DNA from: an uncultured Lachnospiraceae bacterium
GTDB taxonomy: Bacteria > Bacillota > Clostridia > Lachnospirales > Lachnospiraceae
DNA: 33,779 nucleotides
Direction: 5' to 3'
Assembly: GCA_900314255.1 (NCBI GenBank)
Contig: OMUP01000216.1
Location: 1-33,779, forward strand
How positions within the stretch are numbered: position 1 is the stretch's first letter; each line of letters starts with the position of its first letter. This document shows, one piece after another, positions 1 to 6,958 of the stretch. The translations under genes were made by a program, and so were the position numbers. The notes under the pieces are model-generated. The model was given only the letters and a program-made list of their open reading frames with translations. It was not told the origin of the DNA and searched no databases.

Positions 1-746
1 AGCGACAGGCTCTTGGAAAATGAATAGCAGGACAGTGTGTTGTCATAGAACTTGCTCGGATACGGGCTGTCGGCACCTTCAAACACGATTTCCCGGTATG
101 GCTCGTCGGAAATCAGGAAGATATCGTGTCCGTACTCCTCCTGCTTTGCGCGCAGGATATCAGCCAGCTTCTGAATCGTCTCCGTGCTGTACGCGATGCC
201 GGACGGGTTGTTCGGGGAATTGATGAGAACCGCCTGTGTCTTCGGATTCAGTGCCTTTTCAAACTCGGCAAAGTTGATCTGGAAATTTTCCGTGTCGGCT
301 GGAACCAGCTTCATGACGGCGCCGGTGCGGCGGATGTACTCTCTGTACTCCGGGAAGAACGGTGCAAACACGATGATCTCATCGCCCGGCTGCGTAACCA
401 GGCGGAATGCATGGGCAAGAGCGCCCGCAGCACCGATGGCCATGAAGATATGCTTGGTCTCGTAATTCATGCCGAAACGCTTGTTCAGACTCTGTGCCAC
501 CGCGCTGCGCACGGACTCGATGCCCAGCGACGGGCTGTAGCCGTGAATGTAATTTGACGGCTCCGTCTTGTACATGTCAATGACCACATCTGTGTAATCC
601 TGCGGGCACGGAACGCTCGGGTTGCCGAGCGAATAGTCAAATACGTTCTCGTATCCGATTTCTTTTCCGCGCGCCGTGGCGTACTCGCTCAGCTCACGGA
701 TGACCGACTTGCCCTGAAGCATTTCCTTGTAAGACTGGTTAATCAT
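1..746 (-). CDS. PLP-dependent class I/II aminotransferase, C-terminus cut by window edge
   Basis: This is an aspartate-aminotransferase-like fold-type I enzyme that transfers an amino group between an amino acid and a 2-oxo acid, in the cytoplasm. About 248 N-terminal residues are present. They include the substrate-side start (SYKEMLQGKSVIRELSEYA), a glycine-rich cofactor segment (FMAIGAAGALAHAF), the conserved INSPNNPSG asparagine loop, the ISDEPYREIVF segment whose Asp contacts the pyridine nitrogen of PLP, and SFSKSLS just at the edge, which carries the Schiff-base lysine. The start is the ATG at 746, preceded by GGGAGG. That ribosome site lies inside the last codons of the dehydrogenase upstream, one base separates its stop from this start, and the two are surely cotranslated. 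An aminotransferase paired with a 2-hydroxyacid dehydrogenase suggests amino acid to oxo acid to hydroxy acid conversion. The substrate cannot be told from the sequence. Confidence 0.92.
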   Translation of the reverse strand, partial: MINQSYKEMLQGKSVIRELSEYATARGKEIGYENVFDYSLGNPSVPCPQDYTDVVIDMYKTEPSNYIHGYSPSLGIESVRSAVAQSLNKRFGMNYETKHIFMAIGAAGALAHAFRLVTQPGDEIIVFAPFFPEYREYIRRTGAVMKLVPADTENFQINFAEFEKALNPKTQAVLINSPNNPSGIAYSTETIQKLADILRAKQEEYGHDIFLISDEPYREIVFEGADSPYPSKFYDNTLSCYSFSKSLS

Positions 747-747
747 T

Positions 748-1740
748 TCAAAGTACCTCCCTGTTGCAGATATGGCCCGGCTTTCCGCCGTTCTCTAATT
801 TTTGTATGTCATCCCATATCATGGCGTATCCCCGCTTCATCGAAGAAGTCGTGATTCCGCCGATGTGACAGCTGAACACTATTTTGTCGAGCACCTCGTC
901 ACCCAGGCTGAAAATCTTGTTGTCTGATGTGACTGGTTCTCCTTCCACACAGTCAAGCCCCGCTCCTGCGATCTTTCCGGCAGCAATCGCGCGGCCAAGA
1001 GCCTCCGTGTCCACCAGCTCGCCGCGGGACGTGTTGATCAGATAGGAGCCATTCTTCATCCGGTCAAAGAATGCATCATTTGCCATGTGCACGGTATCCG
1101 GCGTGACAGCCACGTGCAGACTCACGATGTCCGACGTCTCCAGCAGTTCGTCCTCCGGCATGTATGTCACGCCGAGCTCTTTCTCCAGCTCTTCGCTGCG
1201 GCGGTGCCGGCTTGTATAGACCACCCGGCAGCCGAATGCGGCAAGAAGCTTTGCCGTCGCCTGGCCGATGTCGCCCAGTCCGATGATGCCCACCTGACAG
1301 TCGGCCAGCTCGCCGAGCCCTGTCATAAAATAGGCTTCCTTCACCTGGATCTGCCGGCCTTCCCGAAATGCTCTGTCGTCGTGAATGACGTGTTTTACGC
1401 AGCCCAGCATCAGCAGAACTGCCTGTTCGGCCACCGCTGTGGAATTCATGCCTTTGCAGTTGCAGACATACACGCCGTGCTCCGAGGCCGCCTTCACATC
1501 GACGCCCTGGAAGCCCACGCCCTCCGAGTGAATCATCTTCAGATTCGGCATTCCGTCGATGAGCTTACTGCTCACCTTTCCGATCGCATCCACGACAATG
1601 ATGTCGGCATCTTTTCCGGACGCCAGAATCTCCTCATCCGGTGTTCCCAGCGGAACGTACGTGTATGTGTGCCTTGCATACACCGCCGGGTCCGCGTGAG
1701 ACTGAAGTCTCCCCTCCTTGCCGATAACAAGTATCCGCAT
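748..1740 (-). CDS. D-isomer-specific 2-hydroxyacid dehydrogenase
   Basis: This is an NAD(P)-dependent reductase interconverting 2-oxo acids and D-2-hydroxy acids, of the D-lactate/phosphoglycerate/hydroxypyruvate reductase superfamily, 330 residues long. The Rossmann motif is G154-L-G156-D-I-G159. The family catalytic triad is visible as Arg239 in NTSRG, Glu266 or Glu268 in the GLDCVEGEP segment, and His292 in CHIGG. The start at 1740 (MRILVIGKEG) was chosen because AGGAGGAG precedes it; an upstream in-frame ATG at 1794 has no ribosome site. The gene follows the Crp/Fnr regulator after 96 bases and overlaps the aminotransferase ribosome site. There is no regulatory ACT domain, so serine-pathway SerA of the long type is unlikely. 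Which oxo acid it reduces is open. Confidence 0.9.
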   Translation of the reverse strand: MRILVIGKEGRLQSHADPAVYARHTYTYVPLGTPDEEILASGKDADIIVVDAIGKVSSKLIDGMPNLKMIHSEGVGFQGVDVKAASEHGVYVCNCKGMNSTAVAEQAVLLMLGCVKHVIHDDRAFREGRQIQVKEAYFMTGLGELADCQVGIIGLGDIGQATAKLLAAFGCRVVYTSRHRRSEELEKELGVTYMPEDELLETSDIVSLHVAVTPDTVHMANDAFFDRMKNGSYLINTSRGELVDTEALGRAIAAGKIAGAGLDCVEGEPVTSDNKIFSLGDEVLDKIVFSCHIGGITTSSMKRGYAMIWDDIQKLENGGKPGHICNREVL

Positions 1741-1816
1741 TGCTCCTCCTTCCTTCCGGTCCGATTCATCTGTTATTGATGACAACTTTATCACGTTGAA
1801 TCCAAAGAGTCACCAG

Positions 1817-1864
1817 AAAAAAGGCAATTGTCGGATTTACGGCATTTGCCCTTCGACAAATGCC
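1817..1864 (-). terminator. Two overlapping hairpins at the end of the Crp-family gene
   Basis: A perfect 8-bp stem (GGCATTTG 1841-1848 with CAAATGCC 1857-1864) spans the stop region of the regulator gene. A competing 5-bp stem (1823-1827 with 1846-1850) uses part of the same bases and on the minus strand is followed directly by six T (1822-1817). The second form resembles a weak intrinsic terminator and the first would prevent it. Downstream, before the dehydrogenase, TGAT and ATCA half sites occur with a 9-base gap (1777-1793), loosely like a Crp/Fnr-type site. Confidence 0.35.
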
Positions 1865-2505
1865 TGCAGTCCCGCGCGGTCGATCACCTGCACCTTGCCG
1901 TATCCGCAGAATATCCAGCGCTTCCGGTCGAAATATTTCAGCACCTCCGAGACTGTGGTCCGGTTGAGTCCCAGTGCCGCCGCCAGCTGGCTGTGCGTGT
2001 ACGGGACATTGCCGCCGAGCGTCCCCTTCTCCTTTGACTGGACCGCCGTAACGTCCAGCAGATAGCTTGCCGTCTTGCCGTAGCGGTCCAGTAAACACTG
2101 CTCTTCCAGGCGTCTGGTCAGACGGTCCATACTGTCCGAGCAAAGCTGCAGCAGATGAAGCAGAAGCTGCGGCGCTTCTTCTGAGGCCGCGCCAAGCCGC
2201 GCAGCCGGCAGCCGCACCAATACCGTGTCCGTCACCGTCATCACATTGATCGGCCTCGGTGTCTTCTCCTTACTTCCAGAAAATGCCGATTCGCCGAAAA
2301 TGTGTCCGGTCTCGATCACGTCCACCGTAACCTCCCGGCCCGAAGAAAATTCGTCATAAATCCGGACTCTTCCGGACTTGATGTAGTACATGCAGTCGGA
2401 CGCGCTGCCCTTGCGGTACACAATCTGCCCCGCAGCCAGCTCAAATTCCTGACCGAAATGCCCGATCGCCTTGATTTCGCTTTCCGTAAGTCTTCTGCTG
2501 CTCAT
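1837..2505 (-). CDS. Crp/Fnr family transcriptional regulator
   Basis: This 222-residue protein has an N-terminal cyclic-nucleotide-binding-type beta barrel (about residues 15-115, with the IFGESAFSG turn), a long dimer helix (about 120-145) and a C-terminal winged helix (about 150-218) whose recognition helix reads LGLNRTTVSEVLKYF. There is no N-terminal cysteine cluster, so it is not an FNR-type iron-sulfur oxygen sensor; the effector is unknown. The start at 2505 is preceded by AAAGGAGC at good spacing, while an upstream ATG at 2526 is not. The gene heads the dehydrogenase/aminotransferase cluster and probably controls it and itself. Confidence 0.88.
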   Translation of the reverse strand: MSSRRLTESEIKAIGHFGQEFELAAGQIVYRKGSASDCMYYIKSGRVRIYDEFSSGREVTVDVIETGHIFGESAFSGSKEKTPRPINVMTVTDTVLVRLPAARLGAASEEAPQLLLHLLQLCSDSMDRLTRRLEEQCLLDRYGKTASYLLDVTAVQSKEKGTLGGNVPYTHSQLAAALGLNRTTVSEVLKYFDRKRWIFCGYGKVQVIDRAGLQAFVEGQMP

Positions 2506-2526
2506 ACACCCGCTCCTTTTCCTCAC

Positions 2527-2535
2527 ATCATAGCA
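2527..2535 (-). promoter_or_regulatory. Extended -10 promoter of the Crp-family gene
   Basis: The minus strand reads TGCTATGAT, a TGn-extended -10 (TATGAT 2532-2527), just beyond the terminator T-run at 2545-2551. There is no good -35. Transcription would start near 2520, leaving a leader of only about 15 bases that holds the ribosome site. Confidence 0.4.
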
Positions 2536-2544
2536 GACAACGTC

Positions 2545-2574
2545 AAAAAAAGCCCCTGCCTGATCCGGCAGGGG
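2545..2574 (-). terminator. Intrinsic terminator upstream of the Crp-family gene
   Basis: The stem CCCCTGCC (2553-2560) / GGCAGGGG (2567-2574) has a 6-base loop and on the minus strand is followed by C and seven T (2551-2545). It ends any transcript arriving from the right, for example readthrough of the noncoding RNA. Between it and 2745 I see no convincing gene. A 13-codon frame starting near 2641 has only a poor ribosome site. Confidence 0.85.
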
Positions 2575-2742
2575 TTTAAAAGAGGGGGAAAGTATGAAAT
2601 GTTTTTAGGGACGAACGCGTTTGGGGGGAACGCTTTTGTTGTTCATCCTTATGTCTGATACTATACGGCAGATTTGTGAATCAAATTTGTCAGAGCTCTT
2701 CATCTTTTGTGAAACTGGAAAAGAATTGCTGTTGTTTTGATT

Positions 2743-2780
2743 AACAAAAAATAAAGCGGGGTTCCGCTCCCTCACCCGCT
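2743..2780 (-). terminator. Terminator of the large noncoding RNA
   Basis: On the minus strand AGCGGG (2780-2775) can pair with CCCGCT (2760-2755), and a smaller AGCGG/CCGCT stem (2768-2764/2759-2755) is an alternative. Both are followed by TTATTTTTTGTT. This sets the 3' end of the RNA near 2745. Confidence 0.6.
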
Positions 2781-3284
2781 CATCACGTTTCAGCACAATA
2801 TGAAACGACCGCTACTCGCTGAATGCAAATAACGGCCGCTTCACTTTTCAGAACTATTCACTTGTTACTACCTCTCGTCTTCCTGTTGCTTCCCGGGAAG
2901 ACCTTTTGGTTTTGGAAGGATGCCAACCTTCCTGTTACTTGGCGCTGCAACTTGCTTTCGCATTTGAATTTAAGGACAGGCATTTTTGAAAAAACTCTGG
3001 GGAAATTTTACGTTGGTGCATTTCCTTCGATGTTTTCTCGTCCTGCAGAACCCTACTTTTTCTGTCCCCTTTGGTTATCTTTTTCGTTCCGACCAGCTGT
3101 TATCAGAACCAAACCGTTTTAACAATCGTTTGTTCCAAAGGTTTTCGACGCTGCAGCTTCAGGTTCTGCTGCTTTCCAGGTCAGTATCATTAAACGGCAA
3201 CGGTACCAACCTCCTTTCAATGGAATCTGAGCCTTCTTTCGATGAAAAGCGGCTGCCTTTCGAAGGTCCCTTGTTCCTTTGACT
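2745..3284 (-). ncRNA. Large structured noncoding RNA candidate, about 540 nt (ROOL-like?)
   Basis: This stretch has no ORF with a ribosome site. It is bounded by a near-perfect sigma-A promoter (3291-3319) and a U-tailed hairpin (2743-2780). Read on the minus strand it is purine-rich, with A-rich linkers between short stable hairpins: CCTT/AAGG (3256-3259/3263-3266), GCAGC/GCTGC (3153-3157/3168-3172), GGAAGG/CCTTCC (2914-2919/2927-2932) and CGTTTCA/TGAAACG (2786-2792/2801-2807). The size, single-RNA architecture and free-standing position fit the large ornate RNAs known from Firmicutes such as ROOL. I cannot confirm that class by eye. I do not see the conserved elements of tmRNA, RNase P RNA, SRP RNA or 6S RNA. 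Confidence 0.6.
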
Positions 3285-3290
3285 GATTAT

Positions 3291-3319
3291 AAGATACCAT
3301 GCTCTTCATTATTTGTCAA
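3291..3319 (-). promoter_or_regulatory. Strong sigma-A promoter of the large noncoding RNA
   Basis: The minus strand has a perfect TTGACA -35 (3319-3314), a 17-base spacer and a TATCTT -10 (3296-3291) preceded by TGG, an extended -10. Predicted start is about 3284. No ribosome site or coding frame follows, which supports a noncoding product. Confidence 0.75.
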
Positions 3320-3395
3320 TACTATTTTGAAAATTAACGCAAAAATATTTTATTTGTCGCTGTTATATGTTAATTATTCTGAATATTTGCATTAT

Positions 3396-3431
3396 AAAAA
3401 TCCGGCTTCCCGGGCCAGTGCCGGAAAGCCG
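3396..3431 (-). terminator. Terminator of the metal-efflux operon / TetR gene
   Basis: The stem CGGCTT...AAGCCG (3403-3408/3426-3431) continues as CCGG/CCGG (3410-3413/3421-3424) with one mismatch. On the minus strand five T follow (3400-3396). It separates the TetR gene from the noncoding RNA promoter. Confidence 0.85.
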
Positions 3432-3442
3432 AATATTCAGAA

Positions 3443-4096
3443 TTATTCATTGTTCTGTTTGGTCGCGTTTTTTTCCGCTTCCATCACCTGTGTCAGAGAC
3501 GGCGAAGGCTTTTCATCGCCCGCGTCAAACGGCCCTTTGCCGCCGGCGACTTCTTTCAGAGTCTGCTGCATATGGATGATCCGGGCGGCTTCCTTCATCA
3601 GATAGTGGTCCGTTTCGATCAGTTCCTCCGCCGAAATATTTGTCATCAGCCAGTCCTTGATCATGGAGGCCACGCCGCCGCAGAAGAAGTAGGATCCGGT
3701 CCGGATCACCCGGTCGTCGCAGGCCGGAAACAGGATCTCCGCATAGCACTCCACCAGAGGCATCATACTCTCAATAAATGTATCCTTGAAAGAATTCTGG
3801 CCGCTGTAGGAAAAGACGGACCGGTAGTACGTGCGCTCCGAGGCCAGATATTTGAGCAGCGCATCAATCATGTTCATGAAGTTCTTGTATCCGACTTCTG
3901 CCGCCTTGTCCATGAATTCATTCCGGAAGATCCAGCTGACGAGATCGTATTTGTCACGGAAATGATAGTAAAAACTCTTGCGGGTGATGCCGCAGTTTTC
4001 GCAGATCTCCCCGACGGAAATTTTCTCGAATTCCTTGCCCTCGGTCAGCTTTTTCAGGCTTTCCGCAATCGCTTCTCTTGTATTGCCTTTTTCCAT
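3443..4096 (-). CDS. TetR/AcrR family regulator (DhaS-like)
   Basis: The protein has 217 residues. The N-terminal helix-turn-helix (about residues 8-55) contains EKISVGEICENCGITRKSFY followed by YHFRDKYDLVSWIF, the typical TetR signature. The remaining all-helical part resembles the C-terminal domain of the DhaS subgroup, and the ligand is unknown. It starts 7 bases after the stop of the P-type ATPase (weak GTGAGG ribosome site), so it is the last gene of the metal-efflux operon. It may be a general regulator carried along rather than the metal sensor, since a proper ArsR sensor heads the operon. The C-terminal tail is charged and not conserved-looking. Confidence 0.87.
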   Translation of the reverse strand: MEKGNTREAIAESLKKLTEGKEFEKISVGEICENCGITRKSFYYHFRDKYDLVSWIFRNEFMDKAAEVGYKNFMNMIDALLKYLASERTYYRSVFSYSGQNSFKDTFIESMMPLVECYAEILFPACDDRVIRTGSYFFCGGVASMIKDWLMTNISAEELIETDHYLMKEAARIIHMQQTLKEVAGGKGPFDAGDEKPSPSLTQVMEAEKNATKQNNE

Positions 4097-4103
4097 ACAC
4101 GCC

Positions 4104-5993
4104 TCACTTTACCCGGAGCATCCGCATAGCATTCAGAATGCAGATCACCGAAACACCGACATCCGCAAATACTGCCTCCCACATGTTGGCCACGGCAAAC
4201 AGGCTCATGACCATAACCGCAATCTTCACCACAAGAGCAAAGGTGATGTTCTCATAGACAATCCGCATCGTCCGGCGGGCCAGCCACACGGTCTTGGAGA
4301 CCTTGCGGGTGTTGTCATCCATCAGTACGATGTCGGCCGCCTCGATCGCGGCGTCGCTTCCCATGCTCCCCATGGCAAATCCCACATCAGCCCGCGTAAT
4401 GACCGGCGCATCGTTGATGCCGTCCCCGACAAATGCCAATCTGCTCTTCTTATCTTCTTTTGACAGAAGTTCTTCGACCTTTCCGACCTTGTCTGCCGGA
4501 AGCAGATCGGTGTACACCTCATCGATCCCGAGTTCTTCGGCCACGGCCTCGCCGCTCGCCTTTCTGTCGCCGGTGAGCATAACCGTCTTCGCGACCCCTG
4601 CCTCATGCAGTTCCCGGATGGCTTCTTTTGCCTCCGGCTTCACGATATCCGAGATGACAATCGCTCCGAGATACTTTCCTTCCTCGGATACATACACGAC
4701 CGTGCCGGCCGTTTCCACCGGCGGTACCGCAACACCTTCGGCATCCATCAGCTTCCGGTTTCCGGCGCAGATCTTCTGTCCGTTCACGACAACCGACACA
4801 CCGTGCCCGGCTGTCTCTGTATTTTCGCTGATTTCGGAAGCGTCAACAGCGGCAGGATCATTTCCCGTCTGCGCATATGCCCGGCGGATCGAATCCGCCA
4901 CCGGATGCGTAGAGTAATGCTCCGCGCACGCCGCTTTCTTCAGAAGTTCCTCTTTGCTTACTTCTCCGGCCGGCAGAATCTGCGTTACGGAGAATTCGCC
5001 GCGGGTCAGAGTTCCGGTCTTGTCGAACACGACTGTTTTCAGCTTTGCCGCAGCCTCAAGGTAGTTGCTGCCCTTGATCAGAATTCCCATGTGAGACGCC
5101 GCGCCGATCCCGCCGAAAAATGTAAGCGGCACCGACAGAACAAAAGCGCATGGACAGGATACAACCAGGAAAATGCAGGCGCTCTTCAGGCCCTGCTGCC
5201 AGGACACGCCGGTGAGCAGCGGAAGCAGGATCGCCACGGCGACCGCGGCAAATACCACGACCGGCGTGTAGTACCTGGCGAACCGTGTCACGAAATTCTC
5301 GGTGCGGGCCTTGCGGTCGGAAGCATTTTCCACAAGGTCGAGAACCCGGCTGACGGTTGAATCTTCGTAGGCTTTTTCGGCGCGGATCTTGAGCACGCCG
5401 TCTCCGTTCACGCAGCCGCTGATGACTTCATCGCCGGTGTGAACGGAACGGGGAACCGATTCGCCGGTGAGCGCCGCCGTGTCGAGCATCGAGCTTCCTT
5501 CCGTGACTACGCCGTCAAGCGGCACTCTCTCGCCCGGGCGGACAACAAAGATGTCGCCGACCTTCACTTCTTCCGGATCAATCTGCGTGAGCTTCCCGTC
5601 CCGCTCCACATTGGCATATTCCGGTGCGATATCCATCAGCTGTGTGATAGACCGGCGGGAGCGGCCAACGGCGAAATCTTCGAAGAACTCGCCGACCTGG
5701 TAGAACAGCATGACGGCGACGGCCTCGGAGTACTCGCCGATCGCCAGCGCGCCGAACGTCGCCACCATCATCAGGAAATTCTCGTCAAATACCTGGCCGT
5801 GACTGATGTTGATGATCGACTTCCGGATTACTTTCCACCCGACCATGCAGTACGGGATCAGGAAAAGAAGGAAGTTCACCGGAAAGACATTAAGTGAAGC
5901 GCCGGGCCCGATGTGCAGAATGATCAGAATCAGCGCATACAGCGCGCCGGTCAGACAGATCCATCTCAACTGTTTTTTCTGTTTTTCGTCCAT
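4104..5993 (-). CDS. Heavy-metal translocating P1B-type ATPase (Zn/Cd/Pb class)
   Basis: This is a membrane pump that exports divalent soft metals using ATP, 629 residues long. Visible are the TGES actuator loop (176-179), the CPC metal site (280-282) in FLVVSCPCAF, the phosphorylation site DKTGT (Asp324), the HP locus (STHPVA, His363), GDGINDAP, and the end K...ADVGVSVICILNAMR. A lysine in transmembrane helix 7 and an aspartate in helix 8 together with CPC are marks of the P1B-2 (ZntA/CadA) subgroup rather than copper pumps. The N-terminal metal-binding domain that many relatives carry is absent. A free 69-residue HMA protein encoded just upstream takes its place. The ribosome site GGAGG precedes the ATG at 5993. 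Confidence 0.95.
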   Translation of the reverse strand: MDEKQKKQLRWICLTGALYALILIILHIGPGASLNVFPVNFLLFLIPYCMVGWKVIRKSIINISHGQVFDENFLMMVATFGALAIGEYSEAVAVMLFYQVGEFFEDFAVGRSRRSITQLMDIAPEYANVERDGKLTQIDPEEVKVGDIFVVRPGERVPLDGVVTEGSSMLDTAALTGESVPRSVHTGDEVISGCVNGDGVLKIRAEKAYEDSTVSRVLDLVENASDRKARTENFVTRFARYYTPVVVFAAVAVAILLPLLTGVSWQQGLKSACIFLVVSCPCAFVLSVPLTFFGGIGAASHMGILIKGSNYLEAAAKLKTVVFDKTGTLTRGEFSVTQILPAGEVSKEELLKKAACAEHYSTHPVADSIRRAYAQTGNDPAAVDASEISENTETAGHGVSVVVNGQKICAGNRKLMDAEGVAVPPVETAGTVVYVSEEGKYLGAIVISDIVKPEAKEAIRELHEAGVAKTVMLTGDRKASGEAVAEELGIDEVYTDLLPADKVGKVEELLSKEDKKSRLAFVGDGINDAPVITRADVGFAMGSMGSDAAIEAADIVLMDDNTRKVSKTVWLARRTMRIVYENITFALVVKIAVMVMSLFAVANMWEAVFADVGVSVICILNAMRMLRVK

Positions 5994-6041
5994 GCTTTTC
6001 CTCCGTCCTTTATTCCGGTTTCGGCTGCACCAGGGCTGCTT

Positions 6042-6251
6042 TTATTTTCTGATCTCAAACTCCGGCTCGATTTTTCTCGCTGTCTTAAGCGCCTTGTCAA
6101 GGAGCGCATCATCGATCATATCCGCTTCCAGTGTCATCTTCTGCGTCATGAAATTCACCTGTGCCTTTACTCCCGGCATCTCATTCAGCGCATTTTCGAC
6201 CTTGGCCGCACAATTTGCGCAGTCTACCGCGATGTTGAACTTCTTTCTCAT
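6042..6251 (-). CDS. Small heavy-metal-associated (HMA) domain protein
   Basis: This is a 69-residue ferredoxin-like HMA domain. It has the metal site C-A-N-C in NIAVDCANCAAKVENAL, the loop NEMPGV and the strand QVNFMTQKMTLE. It probably binds the metal that the pump next to it exports and may deliver it, acting as a detached N-terminal domain of that ATPase. The start at 6251 follows GAGGAAAAG. A longer in-frame start at 6332 would overlap the ArsR gene and lacks a ribosome site. It lies 10 bases after arsR and 48 bases before the ATPase. Confidence 0.9.
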   Translation of the reverse strand: MRKKFNIAVDCANCAAKVENALNEMPGVKAQVNFMTQKMTLEADMIDDALLDKALKTARKIEPEFEIRK

Positions 6252-6261
6252 GTTCTTTTCC

Positions 6262-6558
6262 TCACTTTCCGCTCTCTGCCTCGCGCACATGTTCAAGTCC
6301 CATAAAGAGAATCGTCCGCACATGGTCATCATCCAGCGCGTAAAAGATCTGCTTCCCGTCGCGCCGGCTCCTCACCAGTCTGGAATCCCGCAGGATCCGC
6401 AGCTGATGGGACACCGCCGACTGGGTCATGTCCATTCTCTCCGCAATGTCACTCACGCTGAACTCGCCTTCCATCAGAAGTCCCAGAATCCGCACGCGGG
6501 TCGGATCGCCGAATATGCGGAACACATCGGCGACATTTTTCACCTCCTGATCGTCCAT
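6262..6558 (-). CDS. ArsR/SmtB family metal sensor, zinc/cobalt (CzrA/SmtB) type
   Basis: This is a 98-residue winged-helix repressor. The core reads FGDPTRVRILGLLMEGEFSV, then the recognition helix MTQSAVSHQLRILRDS. The last helix carries D77-x-H79-x10-H90-x2-E93, exactly the alpha-5 zinc-site pattern of SmtB/CzrA. The cysteine pair in the recognition helix used by ArsR/CadC sensors is missing, so zinc (or cobalt/nickel) is more likely than arsenic or cadmium/lead. It is the first gene of the efflux operon and would be released from the inverted repeat at 6582-6613 when metal binds. Confidence 0.93.
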   Translation of the reverse strand: MDDQEVKNVADVFRIFGDPTRVRILGLLMEGEFSVSDIAERMDMTQSAVSHQLRILRDSRLVRSRRDGKQIFYALDDDHVRTILFMGLEHVREAESGK

Positions 6559-6581
6559 GGAAGATCCTCACTTTCTGTAAT

Positions 6582-6640
6582 TTGAACATATGCTTATCTG
6601 TTCATATGTTCAATATAGTGTTCTATGTGGCAAATGTCAA
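6582..6640 (-). promoter_or_regulatory. Metal-efflux operon promoter with ArsR-type operator
   Basis: The minus strand has a perfect -35 TTGACA (6640-6635), a 17-base spacer and the -10 TATATT (6617-6612). A perfect 11-bp inverted repeat, TTGAACATATG (6582-6592) and CATATGTTCAA (6603-6613), separated by 10 bases, begins on the last two bases of the -10 and covers the start point near 6605. This is the expected place for a repressor of the ArsR/SmtB family, whose known operators contain similar ATATGAACA-type half sites. Confidence 0.88.
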
Positions 6641-6727
6641 GTACAGGATGCAGGAAATGGCTTGCCTGCGGCAAAAATGTCATCGGAAGCTGCAAGCAAC
6701 TTGCTTTTTGCTGAGTGGCCAGCCTTC

Positions 6728-6890
6728 GCGCATAAGCCTCGCGCTTCGTGCTCCCGCAGCGCAACGAAAACCCGCATTCCCGTCACGCTTCGCGTGACTC
6801 CATGCGGGTTTCCGTTGCCGTGCCTGAAGCCATCCCGGATCGGACTGCAAGCAGTCCATCCGGTCCTGGCTTCGGCACTGGCTTATGCGC
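6728..6890. repeat. Branched palindromic element (closing stem plus two long arms)
   Basis: A perfect 11-bp closing stem, GCGCATAAGCC (6728-6738) with GGCTTATGCGC (6880-6890), encloses two long inverted repeats. Arm A (6761-6818) has 16 paired bases with one mismatch (6761-6777/6802-6818) and a 6-bp TCACGC/GCGTGA tip (6783-6788/6792-6797). Arm B (6820-6878) has GTGCC/GGCAC, GAAGCCA/TGGCTTC, CCGGAT/ATCCGG and GGACTGC/GCAGTCC stacked with small bulges. A smaller stem is possible at 6741-6762. No ORF with a ribosome site is present. It lies between the mrp terminator and the efflux promoter and its role is unknown. Confidence 0.7.
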
Positions 6891-6932
6891 TAAAAGAAAC
6901 GCAGAGGAGCTGTGTTTCGGGCTCTTCTGCGT
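6889..6932 (-). terminator. Terminator of mrp
   Basis: A 12-bp stem with one mismatch (6899-6910 / 6921-6932) and a 10-base loop is followed on the minus strand by TTTCTTTTA. It lies 26 bases past the mrp stop and directly abuts the branched palindrome. Confidence 0.85.
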
Positions 6933-6958
6933 CTTTGGCTTTTATTTAGTTGTTCTGC

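Noticed and set aside
2823-3605. Overlapping plus-strand reading frames of 70-108 codons
   Set aside because: They have no ribosome sites and low-complexity Phe/Leu/Ser-rich composition, and they lie antisense to the promoter-to-terminator RNA unit.
5993-6332. Frameshift splitting the HMA domain from the P-type ATPase
   Set aside because: Both genes have their own start and ribosome site with a 48-base gap, and separate HMA proteins are common, so this is a normal arrangement.
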